From the NCBI RefSeq assembly GCF_001942625.1, contig NZ_MLCL01000075.1:1-56645 (forward strand): a stretch of DNA of 56,645 nt, given 5' to 3'. Under the pieces are notes generated by a model. The model was given only the letters and a program-made list of their open reading frames with translations, ran no database searches and was not told the origin of the DNA. Below, in pieces: positions 8,683 through 17,618 of this stretch (position 1 is the first letter of the stretch; every line of letters starts with the position of its first letter). The position numbers and the translations under genes are program-made. This DNA comes from Mycobacterium syngnathidarum. GTDB lineage: Bacteria; Actinomycetota; Actinomycetes; Mycobacteriales; Mycobacteriaceae.

Positions 8683-10309
8683 CCGCCTGCTCGCGAGCCC
8701 AGCGGTAATCGGCCTTGCCGGCCGGGCTGCGCTCGATGGCACGGCGGAACACCACGTCCTTGGGCAGCTTGTACCGGGCGATCGAGGATTCGGCGTGCCG
8801 GATCAGCTCGTCGGCGCCCGCTGTCGCGTCCTGGGCCAACGCGACAATGGCGACCACCTCCTGTCCCCAGCGTTCACTGGGGCGGCCGGTGACCACCACG
8901 TCGCGGACTGCGGGATGCGAGGCGATCGCGGATTCGACCTCCTCGGCGAAGATCTTCTCGCCACCGGAGTTGATCGTCACCGAGTCGCGGCCGAGCAGTT
9001 CGATCGCGCCGCTGTCCAGATGGCGGGCACGGTCACCCGGAGTGGCATAACGCACGCCGTCGATCACCGGGAAGGTAGCCGCGGTCTTGGCGGCGTCGCC
9101 CTTGTAGCCCAGCGGCACGAATCCGCGTTGCGCCAGCCAGCCCAGCCCGTCGTGTCCGGCGGGCAGGACCGCGGTGAAATCCTCGGTCACCACACAGGTG
9201 TCGGGCCCGGCGTTGAAGGTTCCGGTCGACACCGCGCCCGGGGCCGACATGTGGCTCATCTGGGCGCCGGTTTCCGATGATCCCACCCCGTCGACAACGA
9301 TGAGGTTCTCCTTTGCGTCGATGAGTTGCTGCTTGACGTAGGGGGTCAACTGCGCGCCGCCGTTGGCCACCACCGACAGTGAGGACACGTCCGCGGCCCC
9401 TGTCCTGATCGCCTCCAGCAGGGGTCGTGCCATCGCGTCGCCCACCACGGTGGCCACGAGTACCTGCTCGCGTTCGATGGTGCGCACCACGTCGTCGGCG
9501 TCGAAACGGTCGACCACGCTGGGGAATACGACCGTCTGCCCGGTAGTGACCGCTGTCATCGCACCCCATTGGGCCGCGCCGTGAATCAGCGGCGGCAGGA
9601 TGAGCAGCTTGGTGCCCGGGTTGTCGACCGCACGCTCGACGATGTCCTCGATGGATTGCGCCTTCTCGCCGGTCATCATGTTGCGTCCGCCGAATGCGGT
9701 CATGAAGATGTCGTGCTGGCGCCACAAGACGCCCTTGGGCATGCCGGTTGTGCCGCCGGTGTAGAGGACATAGAGGTCGTCCGGGCTGGGCTCGACAGGA
9801 GGTGCTGTCAGGGCTGCGGAGCCGACGATCGCCTCGTAATCGACCGCGCCGTCGAGCAGTTCGTTGCCGGAGTCGTCCGCGATCTGGATCAGAACCCGCA
9901 GCGCCGGCAGATCGGGGAGGATCTCGGCCACGTGCGGTGCGAACACAGCGTGGTACACGAGGGCGGTCGCTCCGGAATCGGCCAGGAGATACTGCAATTC
10001 GTTCTTGACGTAGCGGTAGTTGACGTTGAATGGGGCGACGCGGGCACGGAAGGACCCGAGCAGGGATTCGACGAACTCGGGACCGTTGTGGGCATAGACA
10101 CCCAGCAGGTCCTGACCGACTTCGTGGCCGGCCAGCACATCTCGTTCGGTGTGCACCCCCAGTCCGCGCGAATGCAGGTACGCCGCCAGCCGATTCGACC
10201 GGTCCACCACCTGGCGATAGGTGAATCGGCGGTCACCTTGAACGATCAGGGGGCGGTCTGAAAGGGCGGCGGCGACAGCTTCGGCGACAACCGGAACGGT
10301 GAACTGCAC
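8666..10309 (-). CDS. Acyl-CoA synthetase (AMP-forming, FadD type), 547 aa
   Basis: An ANL-superfamily ligase with the P-loop YTGGTTGMPKG (A3 motif), the hinge region DRARHLDSGAIELLGRD, SGGEKIFAEEVE (A8) and the C-terminal catalytic Lys in SPAGKADYRWA. It activates a carboxylate to its CoA thioester via an acyl-AMP. It broadly resembles FadD enzymes acting on bulky (steroid side-chain-type) acids, but the substrate is not determined. The start is GTG 10309 behind AGGAG. It is the third gene of an apparent operon Rieske oxygenase - isochorismatase-fold protein - FadD, with a 20-bp gap from the second gene. Confidence 0.92.
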   Translation of the reverse strand: MQFTVPVVAEAVAAALSDRPLIVQGDRRFTYRQVVDRSNRLAAYLHSRGLGVHTERDVLAGHEVGQDLLGVYAHNGPEFVESLLGSFRARVAPFNVNYRYVKNELQYLLADSGATALVYHAVFAPHVAEILPDLPALRVLIQIADDSGNELLDGAVDYEAIVGSAALTAPPVEPSPDDLYVLYTGGTTGMPKGVLWRQHDIFMTAFGGRNMMTGEKAQSIEDIVERAVDNPGTKLLILPPLIHGAAQWGAMTAVTTGQTVVFPSVVDRFDADDVVRTIEREQVLVATVVGDAMARPLLEAIRTGAADVSSLSVVANGGAQLTPYVKQQLIDAKENLIVVDGVGSSETGAQMSHMSAPGAVSTGTFNAGPDTCVVTEDFTAVLPAGHDGLGWLAQRGFVPLGYKGDAAKTAATFPVIDGVRYATPGDRARHLDSGAIELLGRDSVTINSGGEKIFAEEVESAIASHPAVRDVVVTGRPSERWGQEVVAIVALAQDATAGADELIRHAESSIARYKLPKDVVFRRAIERSPAGKADYRWAREQAVSETS

Positions 10310-10329
10310 GGGGTGCTCCTCTTGTACGG

Positions 10330-10947
10330 TCAGCGCTGCCAGGCGTGCAGCAGTTGTTCGGTGGTGGTGACGGTGGCCAGTAGGGACAGGGTGTTGTCGA
10401 TGACCGCGTCGGCGTAGGCCGTCGGGATTCCGGCCACCGCATCCCGCGGCAGGACTACCCGGTACCCGGCGTTGACCGCGTCCATCACCAGGTTGGTGAT
10501 GGCGATGTTCACCGACACTCCGACGGCCACGATGGTGCTCACGCCGAGGTTGCGCAGGATCGGGTCGAGATCGGTGCCGCCCATCGGGCCCAGGCCATGC
10601 CAGCGCGAGAGCACGAGATCGTCTGGTTCCGGGCCGAATTCGGGGAGCAAGGTGGCGCCTGGGCTACCGGGCAGGATACCGACGTCGTTGCGGCCGATGG
10701 CGAAGATCTTGGCGTTGTGATTGGAGCCCAACCCGTCGGGGCGTCGCTGCACCAGGCAGTGCACCACCCGGGCCGAGACGCCTCGCGCCGCCGGCAGCAG
10801 CCGGGCGATGTTGGGTAGTGCCTCCCGTCGGGCCTCGTCGGCCAGGGCGGCGAGGCCGGCATCGGGACCGACCACCGCGCCTTGGCATTCCTGGGTGACG
10901 ATCGCGGTGTGCTCGGGCGCGGCGAGTTCTCTCAGATCGGGTCTCAT
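10330..10947 (-). CDS. Isochorismatase-fold hydrolase lacking the catalytic cysteine, 205 aa
   Basis: The fold is recognised from AIVTQECQGAVVG near the N-terminus and VGVSVNIAITNLVMDA with AGYRVVLPRDAVAG near the C-terminus. In cysteine hydrolases the segment reads roughly GVATNVCVEATARDA. Here the Cys position is Ala (SVNIAITN), so amidase-type thiol chemistry is not possible. True isochorismatases such as PhzD also lack this Cys, so a vinyl-ether or other hydrolysis is still possible. ATG 10947 overlaps the TGA of the upstream Rieske gene (ATGA), indicating translational coupling; a longer reading to 11001 is less likely. Confidence 0.8.
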   Translation of the reverse strand: MRPDLRELAAPEHTAIVTQECQGAVVGPDAGLAALADEARREALPNIARLLPAARGVSARVVHCLVQRRPDGLGSNHNAKIFAIGRNDVGILPGSPGATLLPEFGPEPDDLVLSRWHGLGPMGGTDLDPILRNLGVSTIVAVGVSVNIAITNLVMDAVNAGYRVVLPRDAVAGIPTAYADAVIDNTLSLLATVTTTEQLLHAWQR

Positions 10948-11960
10948 ACGCCGGCGACAGCACTCTCGACCGGCGGGACCTCGTAGAACTGGGTGGCCCA
11001 CTTACGCATGGCCATATAGGGTTTGGCATCGATCTTGGCCAGCGGCGGGTGTTCGACGTACTTCTGGTAGCGCCAGATGTCGCAGTCTTCCCACACGGTC
11101 TTGAGGAACTGTTTCTCGACCTGCTTGCGAACCTGCTCGGGTGGGACGTCGGAGGTCTCACCTGCAAGCTTGGGCCACCAGATGGAATAGAACATGTCCG
11201 ACACCTTGTCGTCGACCGGGGTGCAGGCGAAGATCAGTCGGTGGTTCGACGAGCCTTCGAAGGCGCTCATGGCGAACCCGAGGCCGGAGAAGTGGCTGTG
11301 AATCCGCAGCGCCATCTTGTTGGGATCGTCGCTGCGCGTGTCGGGCCAGCCGGTGAGGAACCGCCATTCCTCGTCGACGTGTTCCCAATGCAGGCAGACC
11401 GGTGTCACGGTGGCTCCGTGGACGTAGCGGAAATGTGAACTGTCCGGACCGTTCTCGGCCACGATCTGCGGATGCACCGGTATCGCATCGGCCCGGCTGG
11501 AGAACTCGGGGTAGGGCCGGTAGTAGGCATTCGGATCGGTTTCGAACTGAGGGAACTTGTGGAAGATGTCGGGCAATTCCCACTGCGGCGGCCTGGCTTC
11601 GGGCTGGTACCACATGAAGATGCAGCCGTACTGCTCTTTGACCGGGTAGGACCGCAGCCGCAGCCCACGATTGGGCTTGTCGGGTTGGTAGGGGATGTAG
11701 GTGTTGTTGCCTTCCGGTCCCCACCGCCAGCCGTGGAACGGGCATTCCACGCAATCGCCGACCACCTTGCCGCCGTGGCCGATATGCGCGCCCAGATGCT
11801 TGCAGTGGGCCTCCAACACGTGCAGCTGCCCGGATTCGTCGCGGTAGGCGGCCAGGTCCTCGCCGAAGTACTTCAGCGCCTTCACATCGCCGACCTCGTA
11901 CTCGGCCGACCAGCCGATCATGAACCAGCCGGTGACCTTCCAGGTGAACGGCACTTTCAT
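10944..11960 (-). CDS. Rieske non-heme iron oxygenase, KshA-like, 338 aa
   Basis: The N-terminal Rieske [2Fe-2S] ligands are in CKH and, about 16 residues later, CPFH, followed by GWRWG. The mononuclear iron region is visible in NGPDSSHFRYVHG. Size and layout match the terminal oxygenase of 3-ketosteroid 9-alpha-hydroxylase and related alicyclic oxygenases, which hydroxylate with electrons from a separate reductase. No reductase gene is in the window. It is the first gene of the three-gene minus-strand operon, driven from operator 6 at 12014-12030. Regiochemistry and substrate are unknown. Confidence 0.9.
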   Translation of the reverse strand: MKVPFTWKVTGWFMIGWSAEYEVGDVKALKYFGEDLAAYRDESGQLHVLEAHCKHLGAHIGHGGKVVGDCVECPFHGWRWGPEGNNTYIPYQPDKPNRGLRLRSYPVKEQYGCIFMWYQPEARPPQWELPDIFHKFPQFETDPNAYYRPYPEFSSRADAIPVHPQIVAENGPDSSHFRYVHGATVTPVCLHWEHVDEEWRFLTGWPDTRSDDPNKMALRIHSHFSGLGFAMSAFEGSSNHRLIFACTPVDDKVSDMFYSIWWPKLAGETSDVPPEQVRKQVEKQFLKTVWEDCDIWRYQKYVEHPPLAKIDAKPYMAMRKWATQFYEVPPVESAVAGV

Positions 11961-12013
11961 GACCAGTTTCCTCCTGCTGTCGGTGCACTCGCGATCGATC
12001 TCTCCCGATAGGT

Positions 12014-12030
12014 ACGGAAGAGATTACAGT
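12014..12030. promoter_or_regulatory. Regulon operator 6, ACGGAAG-aga-TTACAGT
   Basis: One half-site is perfect and the other keeps 4 of 7 bases, at the common 7-3-7 spacing. It lies 53 bp upstream of the Rieske oxygenase start. Confidence 0.6.
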
Positions 12031-12101
12031 AGTGCTTTCGGCATCGAAAGAGGAGAACGTGTCCGGGCGCCCGGTGGTGCGTTGATTGTATCGAATGGCT
12101 T

Positions 12102-12118
12102 ACGGTAGCGTTTACAAA
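12102..12118. promoter_or_regulatory. Regulon operator 7, ACGGTAG-cgt-TTACAAA
   Basis: It keeps 10 of 14 half-site positions with the same spacing, upstream of the P450 that starts at 12207. Together with operator 6 it divides the 246-bp divergent region into two separately controllable promoters. I see no other feature in that region. Confidence 0.5.
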
Positions 12119-12206
12119 AAAGCGGCCCAGCCGAGCGCGGTGGGTGAACTGTCAGGGGTTATGGCACGGATCGTGACTCGCTCACGGATGCGGAGAAGGA
12201 TTATCG

Positions 12207-13412
12207 ATGACTGCGGCCACGGTGGTGTTCGACCCGTTTTCTCAGGACTTCTTCAACAGTCCTTATGAGACGTACCGGCAGATGCGCATGCATGCGCCCG
12301 TGTACTACAGCGAGCGGTACGACTTCTACGCGCTGACCCGTCATGAGGATGTCGCCGCGGCGTTCAAGGACTACGAAACTTTCTCATCGGCCTACGGCGT
12401 CGACCTCGCGCAGGTTCGCAAAGCCGATGTCACCGAACATGGTTCGATCATCGCGATGGACCCGCCGGCCCATCGGCGGATGCGCAGTCTGCTCAACAAG
12501 GTCTTCACGCCGCGGGCGATCCAATCCAAGCGGGAACTGGTGACCGAGCTGGTCGACAAGCATCTGTCGGCGGTGAACCCGGCCGGTTTCGACTTCGTCC
12601 AGGATTTCTCCGCGCGCTTTCCGGTCGACGTGATGACCTCGTTGCAGGGTGTTCCAGAGCAGGACCGACAGCAGATCCGGCTGTGGATCGACGATCTCCT
12701 GCACCGGGAACCGGGCGAGATCGAGATGGGCGAAGTCGGCGTCAAGTCCGCCGTCGACATGGCCATCTACTACTTTCGGCTGACCAAGAAGCGCCGCGCG
12801 CAGCTCGGTGACGACCTGATCAGCCAACTGATCGAGGCCGAGATCGAACGGGACAACGGCGAGATGGAACCGTTGACCAACATCGAGATCACCGAATTTG
12901 CCACGCTTCTCGGTGGTGCCGGCGCGGAGACAGTGACCAAGCTGCTCGGCAACGCGGCGGTGGTCTTCGCCCAGAATCCAGAGCAGTGGCAGAAGCTGCT
13001 CGACGACCGCAGCAAGGTACCGCTGGCCGTGGAGGAACTGCTGCGCTACGAGGCGCCGGCGCAGTACAACGTGCGGCGCTCGATGCGTGAGATCGAACTG
13101 CACGGCGTGACGATCCCGGCCGGTAAGCCGGTGTTCCTGGTGGGTGGTTCGGCCAACCGAGATCCCGAGGCGTGGACCGAACCGGACCGGTTGGACATCG
13201 ATCGCGACCGCTCCCAAGCGCAGAATCTCGGGCTGGGCTACGGGATTCACAGCTGCCTCGGTGCCGCGTTGGCTCGCCTGGAGAGCGCCATCGCGCTGGA
13301 CAAGATGCTGGACTTCATGCCGCGCTATGAAGTGGACTGGGACGGCTGCAAACGGGTGAACATGCAGAACGTCGCGGGCTGGAGCAACGTGCCGGTTCGT
13401 GTGCTGGACTGA
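12207..13412 (+). CDS. Cytochrome P450, 401 aa
   Basis: A soluble bacterial P450 with the I-helix motif GGAGAETVTK, ExxR in EELLRYE and the heme loop LGYGIHSCLG. The usual Phe of the heme motif is Leu. It is followed at short distance by a SnoaL-like gene on the same strand, probably one operon under operator 7. Its sequence clearly differs from the P450s at 4956 and 26131, so the regulon appears to carry three distinct hydroxylases. The electron-transfer partner is not encoded nearby. Confidence 0.92.
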   Translation: MTAATVVFDPFSQDFFNSPYETYRQMRMHAPVYYSERYDFYALTRHEDVAAAFKDYETFSSAYGVDLAQVRKADVTEHGSIIAMDPPAHRRMRSLLNKVFTPRAIQSKRELVTELVDKHLSAVNPAGFDFVQDFSARFPVDVMTSLQGVPEQDRQQIRLWIDDLLHREPGEIEMGEVGVKSAVDMAIYYFRLTKKRRAQLGDDLISQLIEAEIERDNGEMEPLTNIEITEFATLLGGAGAETVTKLLGNAAVVFAQNPEQWQKLLDDRSKVPLAVEELLRYEAPAQYNVRRSMREIELHGVTIPAGKPVFLVGGSANRDPEAWTEPDRLDIDRDRSQAQNLGLGYGIHSCLGAALARLESAIALDKMLDFMPRYEVDWDGCKRVNMQNVAGWSNVPVRVLD

Positions 13413-13468
13413 CCACGGGTGCCCCAGACGGAGATATAGTGCACCGCAGTCGATCAGGAGGTGGCCCG

Positions 13469-13903
13469 TTGTCCGACGACATCGAAGCGATCAAGCAGCT
13501 CAAAGCCCGCTATTGCCGGTTCCTGGACACCAAGGACATCGATGCCTGGCGGGGATTGTTCGTCGACGACGTCGTGGTGAAACTCGACATGGCCGTGTCG
13601 ACCGGCGGGGCCGATCCACAGACCGCGCCTCCTTTGAAGAGCTTCGACGAGTTCTTCCCGGTGGTCTGGGGCGGCGTGGAGAATGCGGCGACGGTCCACC
13701 ACTGCCACACGCCTGAGATCATGCTGACCTCCGACACCACGGCGACTGGTATCTGGGCCATGGAAGACATGCTCTTCTTCTCCGACGGCAGCGAGTTGCA
13801 CGGGGCCGGCCACTATCACGAGACCTACGAAAAGCGGGACGGCACATGGCAGATCACCAGTCTGCACCTGACCCGGACGCTGTTGAAGTTCAAGGGCGCA
13901 TAG
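13469..13903 (+). CDS. SnoaL/NTF2-like protein, 144 aa
   Basis: A small single-domain protein of the SnoaL/nuclear transport factor 2-like fold: an N-terminal helix IEAIKQLKARYCRFLDTKD followed by beta strands, with VHHCHTPEI and GAGHYHETYEK. Such proteins act as isomerases, cyclases or dehydratases, or as subunits of hydroxylating enzymes, and the function here is open. A TTG start at 13469 is chosen because a strong AGGAGGT (13456-13462) lies six bases before it. The GTG at 13439 has no ribosome site. It is probably co-transcribed with the preceding P450. Confidence 0.75.
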   Translation: MSDDIEAIKQLKARYCRFLDTKDIDAWRGLFVDDVVVKLDMAVSTGGADPQTAPPLKSFDEFFPVVWGGVENAATVHHCHTPEIMLTSDTTATGIWAMEDMLFFSDGSELHGAGHYHETYEKRDGTWQITSLHLTRTLLKFKGA

Positions 13904-13921
13904 CCCCTGCGCGGCCCGCGT

Positions 13922-13971
13922 TTGTAGCGCTGTGGCGGGAATTTGCGCGGTTCGCCGCCGTGGCGTTACAA
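13922..13971. terminator. Hairpin between convergent genes
   Basis: Arms 13922-13938 and 13955-13971 form a 17-bp stem if four G-U pairs are allowed, with a 16-nt loop. It lies between the SnoaL-like gene and the convergent luciferase-like gene, overlapping the latter's stop codon. There is no U-tract. Confidence 0.5.
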
Positions 13972-14907
13972 GCGTGACTCCGAGATGCTCTGATCTGCAA
14001 CAAGATCCATCTCCTCGCCGAACGCCTTGATGTAGTCGAGTGCGGCCTGCGGGCTGCTGCCGTCCACGTGGATGACGGCCCAGGTGGCGCCGTGACCCCT
14101 TAGTTCGGCCAGCACCTCGCGCGCACGCCCAATTGACGTATCGTCGTCGAGATCGACCGGTGGACACACCACCTGGATGTCGACGGACGACGGGTCGCGG
14201 CCGGCATCGGCGAGGCGGCGGCGCAGTCGGCCAACGGCTGACCCGAACTGCTCGATGGTCTCGATCGCCGCGGTCCGCATCGATGAAGCCATGCCCGCCG
14301 CGGCGATGATCGGCATCCACCCGTCACCGTGTTCGACCACGCGCCGGATTGCGGCGGCGCCGTTGCCGCCGATCCAGATCGGCGGGTGCGGTCGCTGAGT
14401 GGGGGATTGCAGCCAGACCGGGCCGACGGCGGCGAAACCGGCTCCGGAAACCGGTGTTTGAGGTTCATTCCAGATAGCGCACAATGCCGTCAGCGCTTCG
14501 TCGAGCAACTCGGCGCGACGGTTGATATCCACTCCCACTGCCGAGAACTCGGATCGCAGATAGCCCGCCCCGACGCCCGCGATGAGCCGGCCGCCGGATA
14601 CCAGATCGAGGCTGCCGAGAGCCTTGGCGGACAGGTACGGGTTGCGGAATGGGAGCACGTACAGATTGGTCATCAGGCGAAGGTGCGTGGTGACTGCTGC
14701 CATGAAGCTCAGTGCGGAGATCGGGTCCAGCGTGTTGTGGCCGCCGTTGTTCCGCCACTTGACCGAGGGGGCGGGATGTTCGCTCAGTGCGACAGCCGAG
14801 AACCCCGCCGCTTCGGCCTGGGTGGCTACCGCACGGATCACCTCGGGGTGCAGGAAATCGTCAGGTGCGGTGGGCAGTTCGCTGGGATATTCCAGGGTGT
14901 ACTTCAT
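13966..14907 (-). CDS. LLM-class (F420-dependent) oxidoreductase, 313 aa
   Basis: A luciferase-like monooxygenase-fold protein. VALSEHPAP and NLYVLPFRNPY near the N-terminus, GRLIAGVGAGYL, and WIGGNGAAAIRR are typical of mycobacterial members that use coenzyme F420 rather than FMN. It probably reduces or oxidises a pathway intermediate. ATG 14907 lies 23 bp from operator 8, which it shares with the divergent dehydratase/BVMO operon. It is one of three LLM proteins in the window; the others are at 20761 and 25079. Confidence 0.85.
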   Translation of the reverse strand: MKYTLEYPSELPTAPDDFLHPEVIRAVATQAEAAGFSAVALSEHPAPSVKWRNNGGHNTLDPISALSFMAAVTTHLRLMTNLYVLPFRNPYLSAKALGSLDLVSGGRLIAGVGAGYLRSEFSAVGVDINRRAELLDEALTALCAIWNEPQTPVSGAGFAAVGPVWLQSPTQRPHPPIWIGGNGAAAIRRVVEHGDGWMPIIAAAGMASSMRTAAIETIEQFGSAVGRLRRRLADAGRDPSSVDIQVVCPPVDLDDDTSIGRAREVLAELRGHGATWAVIHVDGSSPQAALDYIKAFGEEMDLVADQSISESRL

Positions 14908-14930
14908 CGGTCTCCCCGTTTTGGCACCAT

Positions 14931-14947
14931 ACTGAAAGCATTACCGT
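14931..14947. promoter_or_regulatory. Regulon operator 8, ACTGAAA-gca-TTACCGT
   Basis: A 12/14 half-site match at 7-3-7 spacing. It lies between the divergent LLM gene (14907) and the SDR gene (14986) and could control both. Confidence 0.65.
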
Positions 14948-14985
14948 AACATCCACCCATAATTGTCAGACGGGATGGAGTGATG

Positions 14986-16005
14986 ATGGCCGGCCGGCGC
15001 AAAGTACTCGTCATGGGCGCAAGCGGAAACGTGGGCGCCTGCGTCACCCGCCAGCTCGTCGAGCGCGGCGATGACGTGCGGGTGCTGCTTCGTCGGAGCA
15101 GTTCGACCAAGGGCATCGACGACGTCGACGTCGAGCGCTGTTACGGCGACATCTTCGACACCGAGGCGGTGGCAACGGCCATGGCCGATCGCGACGTGGT
15201 GTTCTACTGCGTCGTCGACACCCGCGCGCACCTCGCGAACCCGGCGCCACTGTTCTCGACCAATGTCGAGGGCCTGCGCAATGTCCTCGACGTCGCGGTA
15301 AATGCCAACCTGCAGCGCTTCGTCTTTCTCAGCACCATCGGAACGATTGCCGTCGGCGACGACGGGGCAGCCGTCGATGAGGACACCCCGTTCAACTGGG
15401 CCGGCAAAGGCGGCCCGTACATCGAATCCCGGCGGCAGGCCGAAGATCTGGTGCTCTCTTACGCGCGGGACCGGGGGCTCCCAGCGGTCGCGATGTGTGT
15501 CTCGAACCCCTATGGTCCGCCGGACTGGCAACCGAGACAAGGTGCGCTCGTGGCCATGGCGGCGTTCGGCAAGTTGCCGGTGTACGTGCGGGGCGTCGGC
15601 TCGGAAGTGGTGGGGATAGACGACGCGGCGCAGGCTCTGGTCCTGGCCGCCGAGCACGGCCGGATCGGCGAACGGTACATCGTGTCCGAACGCTACATGT
15701 CCCAGAAGGAGATGCTCACCACTGCCGCAGCAGCAGTCGGCGCGCGAGGACCGCGATTCGGCATCCCGATGGCCCCGTTGTATGTCTTCGGATGGTTGGC
15801 CGGCATGTCGAACCGGTTGTTCGGCACCGACTTTCCGATGAACTTCACCGCGGCCCGGCTGATGTGGCTGACCTCGCCCGCTGCCCACAGCAAGGCGACG
15901 CGAGACCTGGGCTGGAAGCCCGCACCGACCACCGATTCGATCGCCCGGGCCGCTCAGTTCTACGTCGACCGCAAGAACCGCAACGAGAAGGTCATCGATC
16001 TGTGA
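14986..16005 (+). CDS. NAD-dependent epimerase/dehydratase (extended SDR, 3-beta-HSD-like), 339 aa
   Basis: An extended SDR with the Rossmann motif MGASGNVGACV at the N-terminus, then FLSTIGTIAVGDDG and the active-site region YIESRRQAEDL, where the usual YxxxK Lys appears as Arg. The C-terminal half matches the mycobacterial 3-beta-hydroxysteroid dehydrogenase/isomerase-like group. ATG 14986 is favoured because GGAG at 14977-14980 is optimally placed; the in-frame ATG 14983 and GTG 14980 are alternatives. It is the first gene of a three-gene operon and overlaps the BVMO-like gene by GTGA. Its probable role is oxidation of a secondary alcohol to the ketone used by the next enzyme. Confidence 0.85.
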   Translation: MAGRRKVLVMGASGNVGACVTRQLVERGDDVRVLLRRSSSTKGIDDVDVERCYGDIFDTEAVATAMADRDVVFYCVVDTRAHLANPAPLFSTNVEGLRNVLDVAVNANLQRFVFLSTIGTIAVGDDGAAVDEDTPFNWAGKGGPYIESRRQAEDLVLSYARDRGLPAVAMCVSNPYGPPDWQPRQGALVAMAAFGKLPVYVRGVGSEVVGIDDAAQALVLAAEHGRIGERYIVSERYMSQKEMLTTAAAAVGARGPRFGIPMAPLYVFGWLAGMSNRLFGTDFPMNFTAARLMWLTSPAAHSKATRDLGWKPAPTTDSIARAAQFYVDRKNRNEKVIDL

Positions 16006-17618
16006 GCGCCGTAGATTTCGACGCGATCGTCGTCGGCGCCGGGTTCTCCGGCTTGTACGCGCTGCACCGGCTACGGGAACACGGACTGCGCGTGTGCGTC
16101 CTGGAGAAAGCCGATGACGTCGGCGGCACCTGGCTGGTCAACCGTTACCCGGGCGCGCGCTGCGACATCGAGAGCATTGAGTACTCCTACAGCTTCAGCG
16201 ACGAGATCCAGCAGGAGTGGGTATGGACCGAGACGATGCCGGCTCAGCGGGAGATCGAGGCGTACCTCAACTTCGTTGCCGATCGGCTGGACCTGCGCCG
16301 CGACATCATCTTCGGCGCCGAGGTGGTGTCGATGACGTTCGACGAGGGCGCTTCTCAGTGGGCGGTGACCACCGCCGACGGTCAGACACTGCGCACACCT
16401 TTCGTGGTGGCCGCCACCGGAATCCTGTCGGTGCCACTGGAGCCTGATATTCCCGGTATGGACCGTTTTACCGGCAGGTCGGTGTTCACCAGTCGGTGGC
16501 CGCGCGAGGGCGTCGAGCTCGCCGGCAAGCGGGTCGGGGTGATCGGCACCGGCTCCACCGGCGTGCAATTGATCCCGGTGGTTGCCGCACAGGCGGCGCA
16601 GTTGACGGTGTTCCAGCGCTCGCCGGCTTTCACACTGCCGTGGCAGGTGCGTCCATTCGAACCTGGCGAGCTCGACGCGCTCAAGGCCGACTACGCATCG
16701 ATCCGCGCGGCGCAGCGCGAACATCCGGTCGGTGCGGCGCGACTCAGCGCGTTCTCGGTGCTGCTCGAGATGCTTGTCCGGCCGCCGGTGAAATCAGCTT
16801 CGCCCGAGGAGAAACGGCACGCCGTCGAGGAGCACGGTGTCATGGGTGCGCTGAACTGGGGCGATGTCTTCTTCGACATCGATGCGAACCGGATGGCCAC
16901 CGAGCTGTACGGACAAGCCGTGGCTCGAATCGTCGATGACCCCGAAACGGCTGCGTCGCTGACGCCCAGCCACCCGTTCGCCTGCAAGCGGCCGATCATC
17001 GACCAGGGTTACTACGAGACCTACAACCGGGACAACGTCACACTCGTCGACCTGCGCAAGGGCGCCATCCGCGAGGTGACCACCACCGGAATTTCCACCG
17101 AACAAGGGGATTTCGACCTCGACGTGATCGTGTATGCCACCGGGTTCGACGCCATGACCGGCGCCCTGAGCCGGATCGACGTGCGAGGCCGTGACGGCCT
17201 GGTCTTGGGGGAGTACTGGTCCAAGGAAGGCGCGCTGTCCTACCTCGGGCTGGCGGTGGCCGGATTCCCGAACCTGTTCACCATTCAGGGTCCGGGAAGT
17301 CCCTCGGCTGCAACAAACTTCGTGGCCGCCCTGGAGCAGCACGTGGAGTGGATCGCGGACTGCATCGCATACCTGAGGGTCGGCGGGTACTCAAGTATCG
17401 AGGCGACACCGCAGGCGCAGGAAGAATGGGTGGAACACACCACGGCACTGGTGGCACCCACCGTGTTGGTGCACCCTAGCTGCAACTCCTGGTACAACGG
17501 CGGCAATGTCCCCGGGAAGAAGAGGATGTACCTCGGATACACCGCGGGCATCCCCGAGTACCGTCGCCGGTGTGACGAGATCGCCGCTGCCGGATACACG
17601 GGATTCACTGTTGCTTAG
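16002..17618 (+). CDS. FAD-dependent Baeyer-Villiger-type monooxygenase, 538 aa
   Basis: The first Rossmann motif GAGFSG binds FAD and the second, GTGSTG (near residue 185), binds NADPH. Between them is the type I BVMO fingerprint region, which reads FTGRSVFTSRWP. The conserved His of FxGxxxHxxxWP is Phe here. The rest, including VVAATGILSVP, FQRSPAFTLPW and YATGFDAMTG, is normal for the cyclohexanone/phenylacetone monooxygenase branch. It should insert oxygen beside a ketone, but the altered fingerprint makes activity uncertain. GTG 16002 overlaps the preceding stop by 4 bp. The following alpha/beta hydrolase would suit opening the ester or lactone product. Confidence 0.88.
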   Translation: MSAVDFDAIVVGAGFSGLYALHRLREHGLRVCVLEKADDVGGTWLVNRYPGARCDIESIEYSYSFSDEIQQEWVWTETMPAQREIEAYLNFVADRLDLRRDIIFGAEVVSMTFDEGASQWAVTTADGQTLRTPFVVAATGILSVPLEPDIPGMDRFTGRSVFTSRWPREGVELAGKRVGVIGTGSTGVQLIPVVAAQAAQLTVFQRSPAFTLPWQVRPFEPGELDALKADYASIRAAQREHPVGAARLSAFSVLLEMLVRPPVKSASPEEKRHAVEEHGVMGALNWGDVFFDIDANRMATELYGQAVARIVDDPETAASLTPSHPFACKRPIIDQGYYETYNRDNVTLVDLRKGAIREVTTTGISTEQGDFDLDVIVYATGFDAMTGALSRIDVRGRDGLVLGEYWSKEGALSYLGLAVAGFPNLFTIQGPGSPSAATNFVAALEQHVEWIADCIAYLRVGGYSSIEATPQAQEEWVEHTTALVAPTVLVHPSCNSWYNGGNVPGKKRMYLGYTAGIPEYRRRCDEIAAAGYTGFTVA

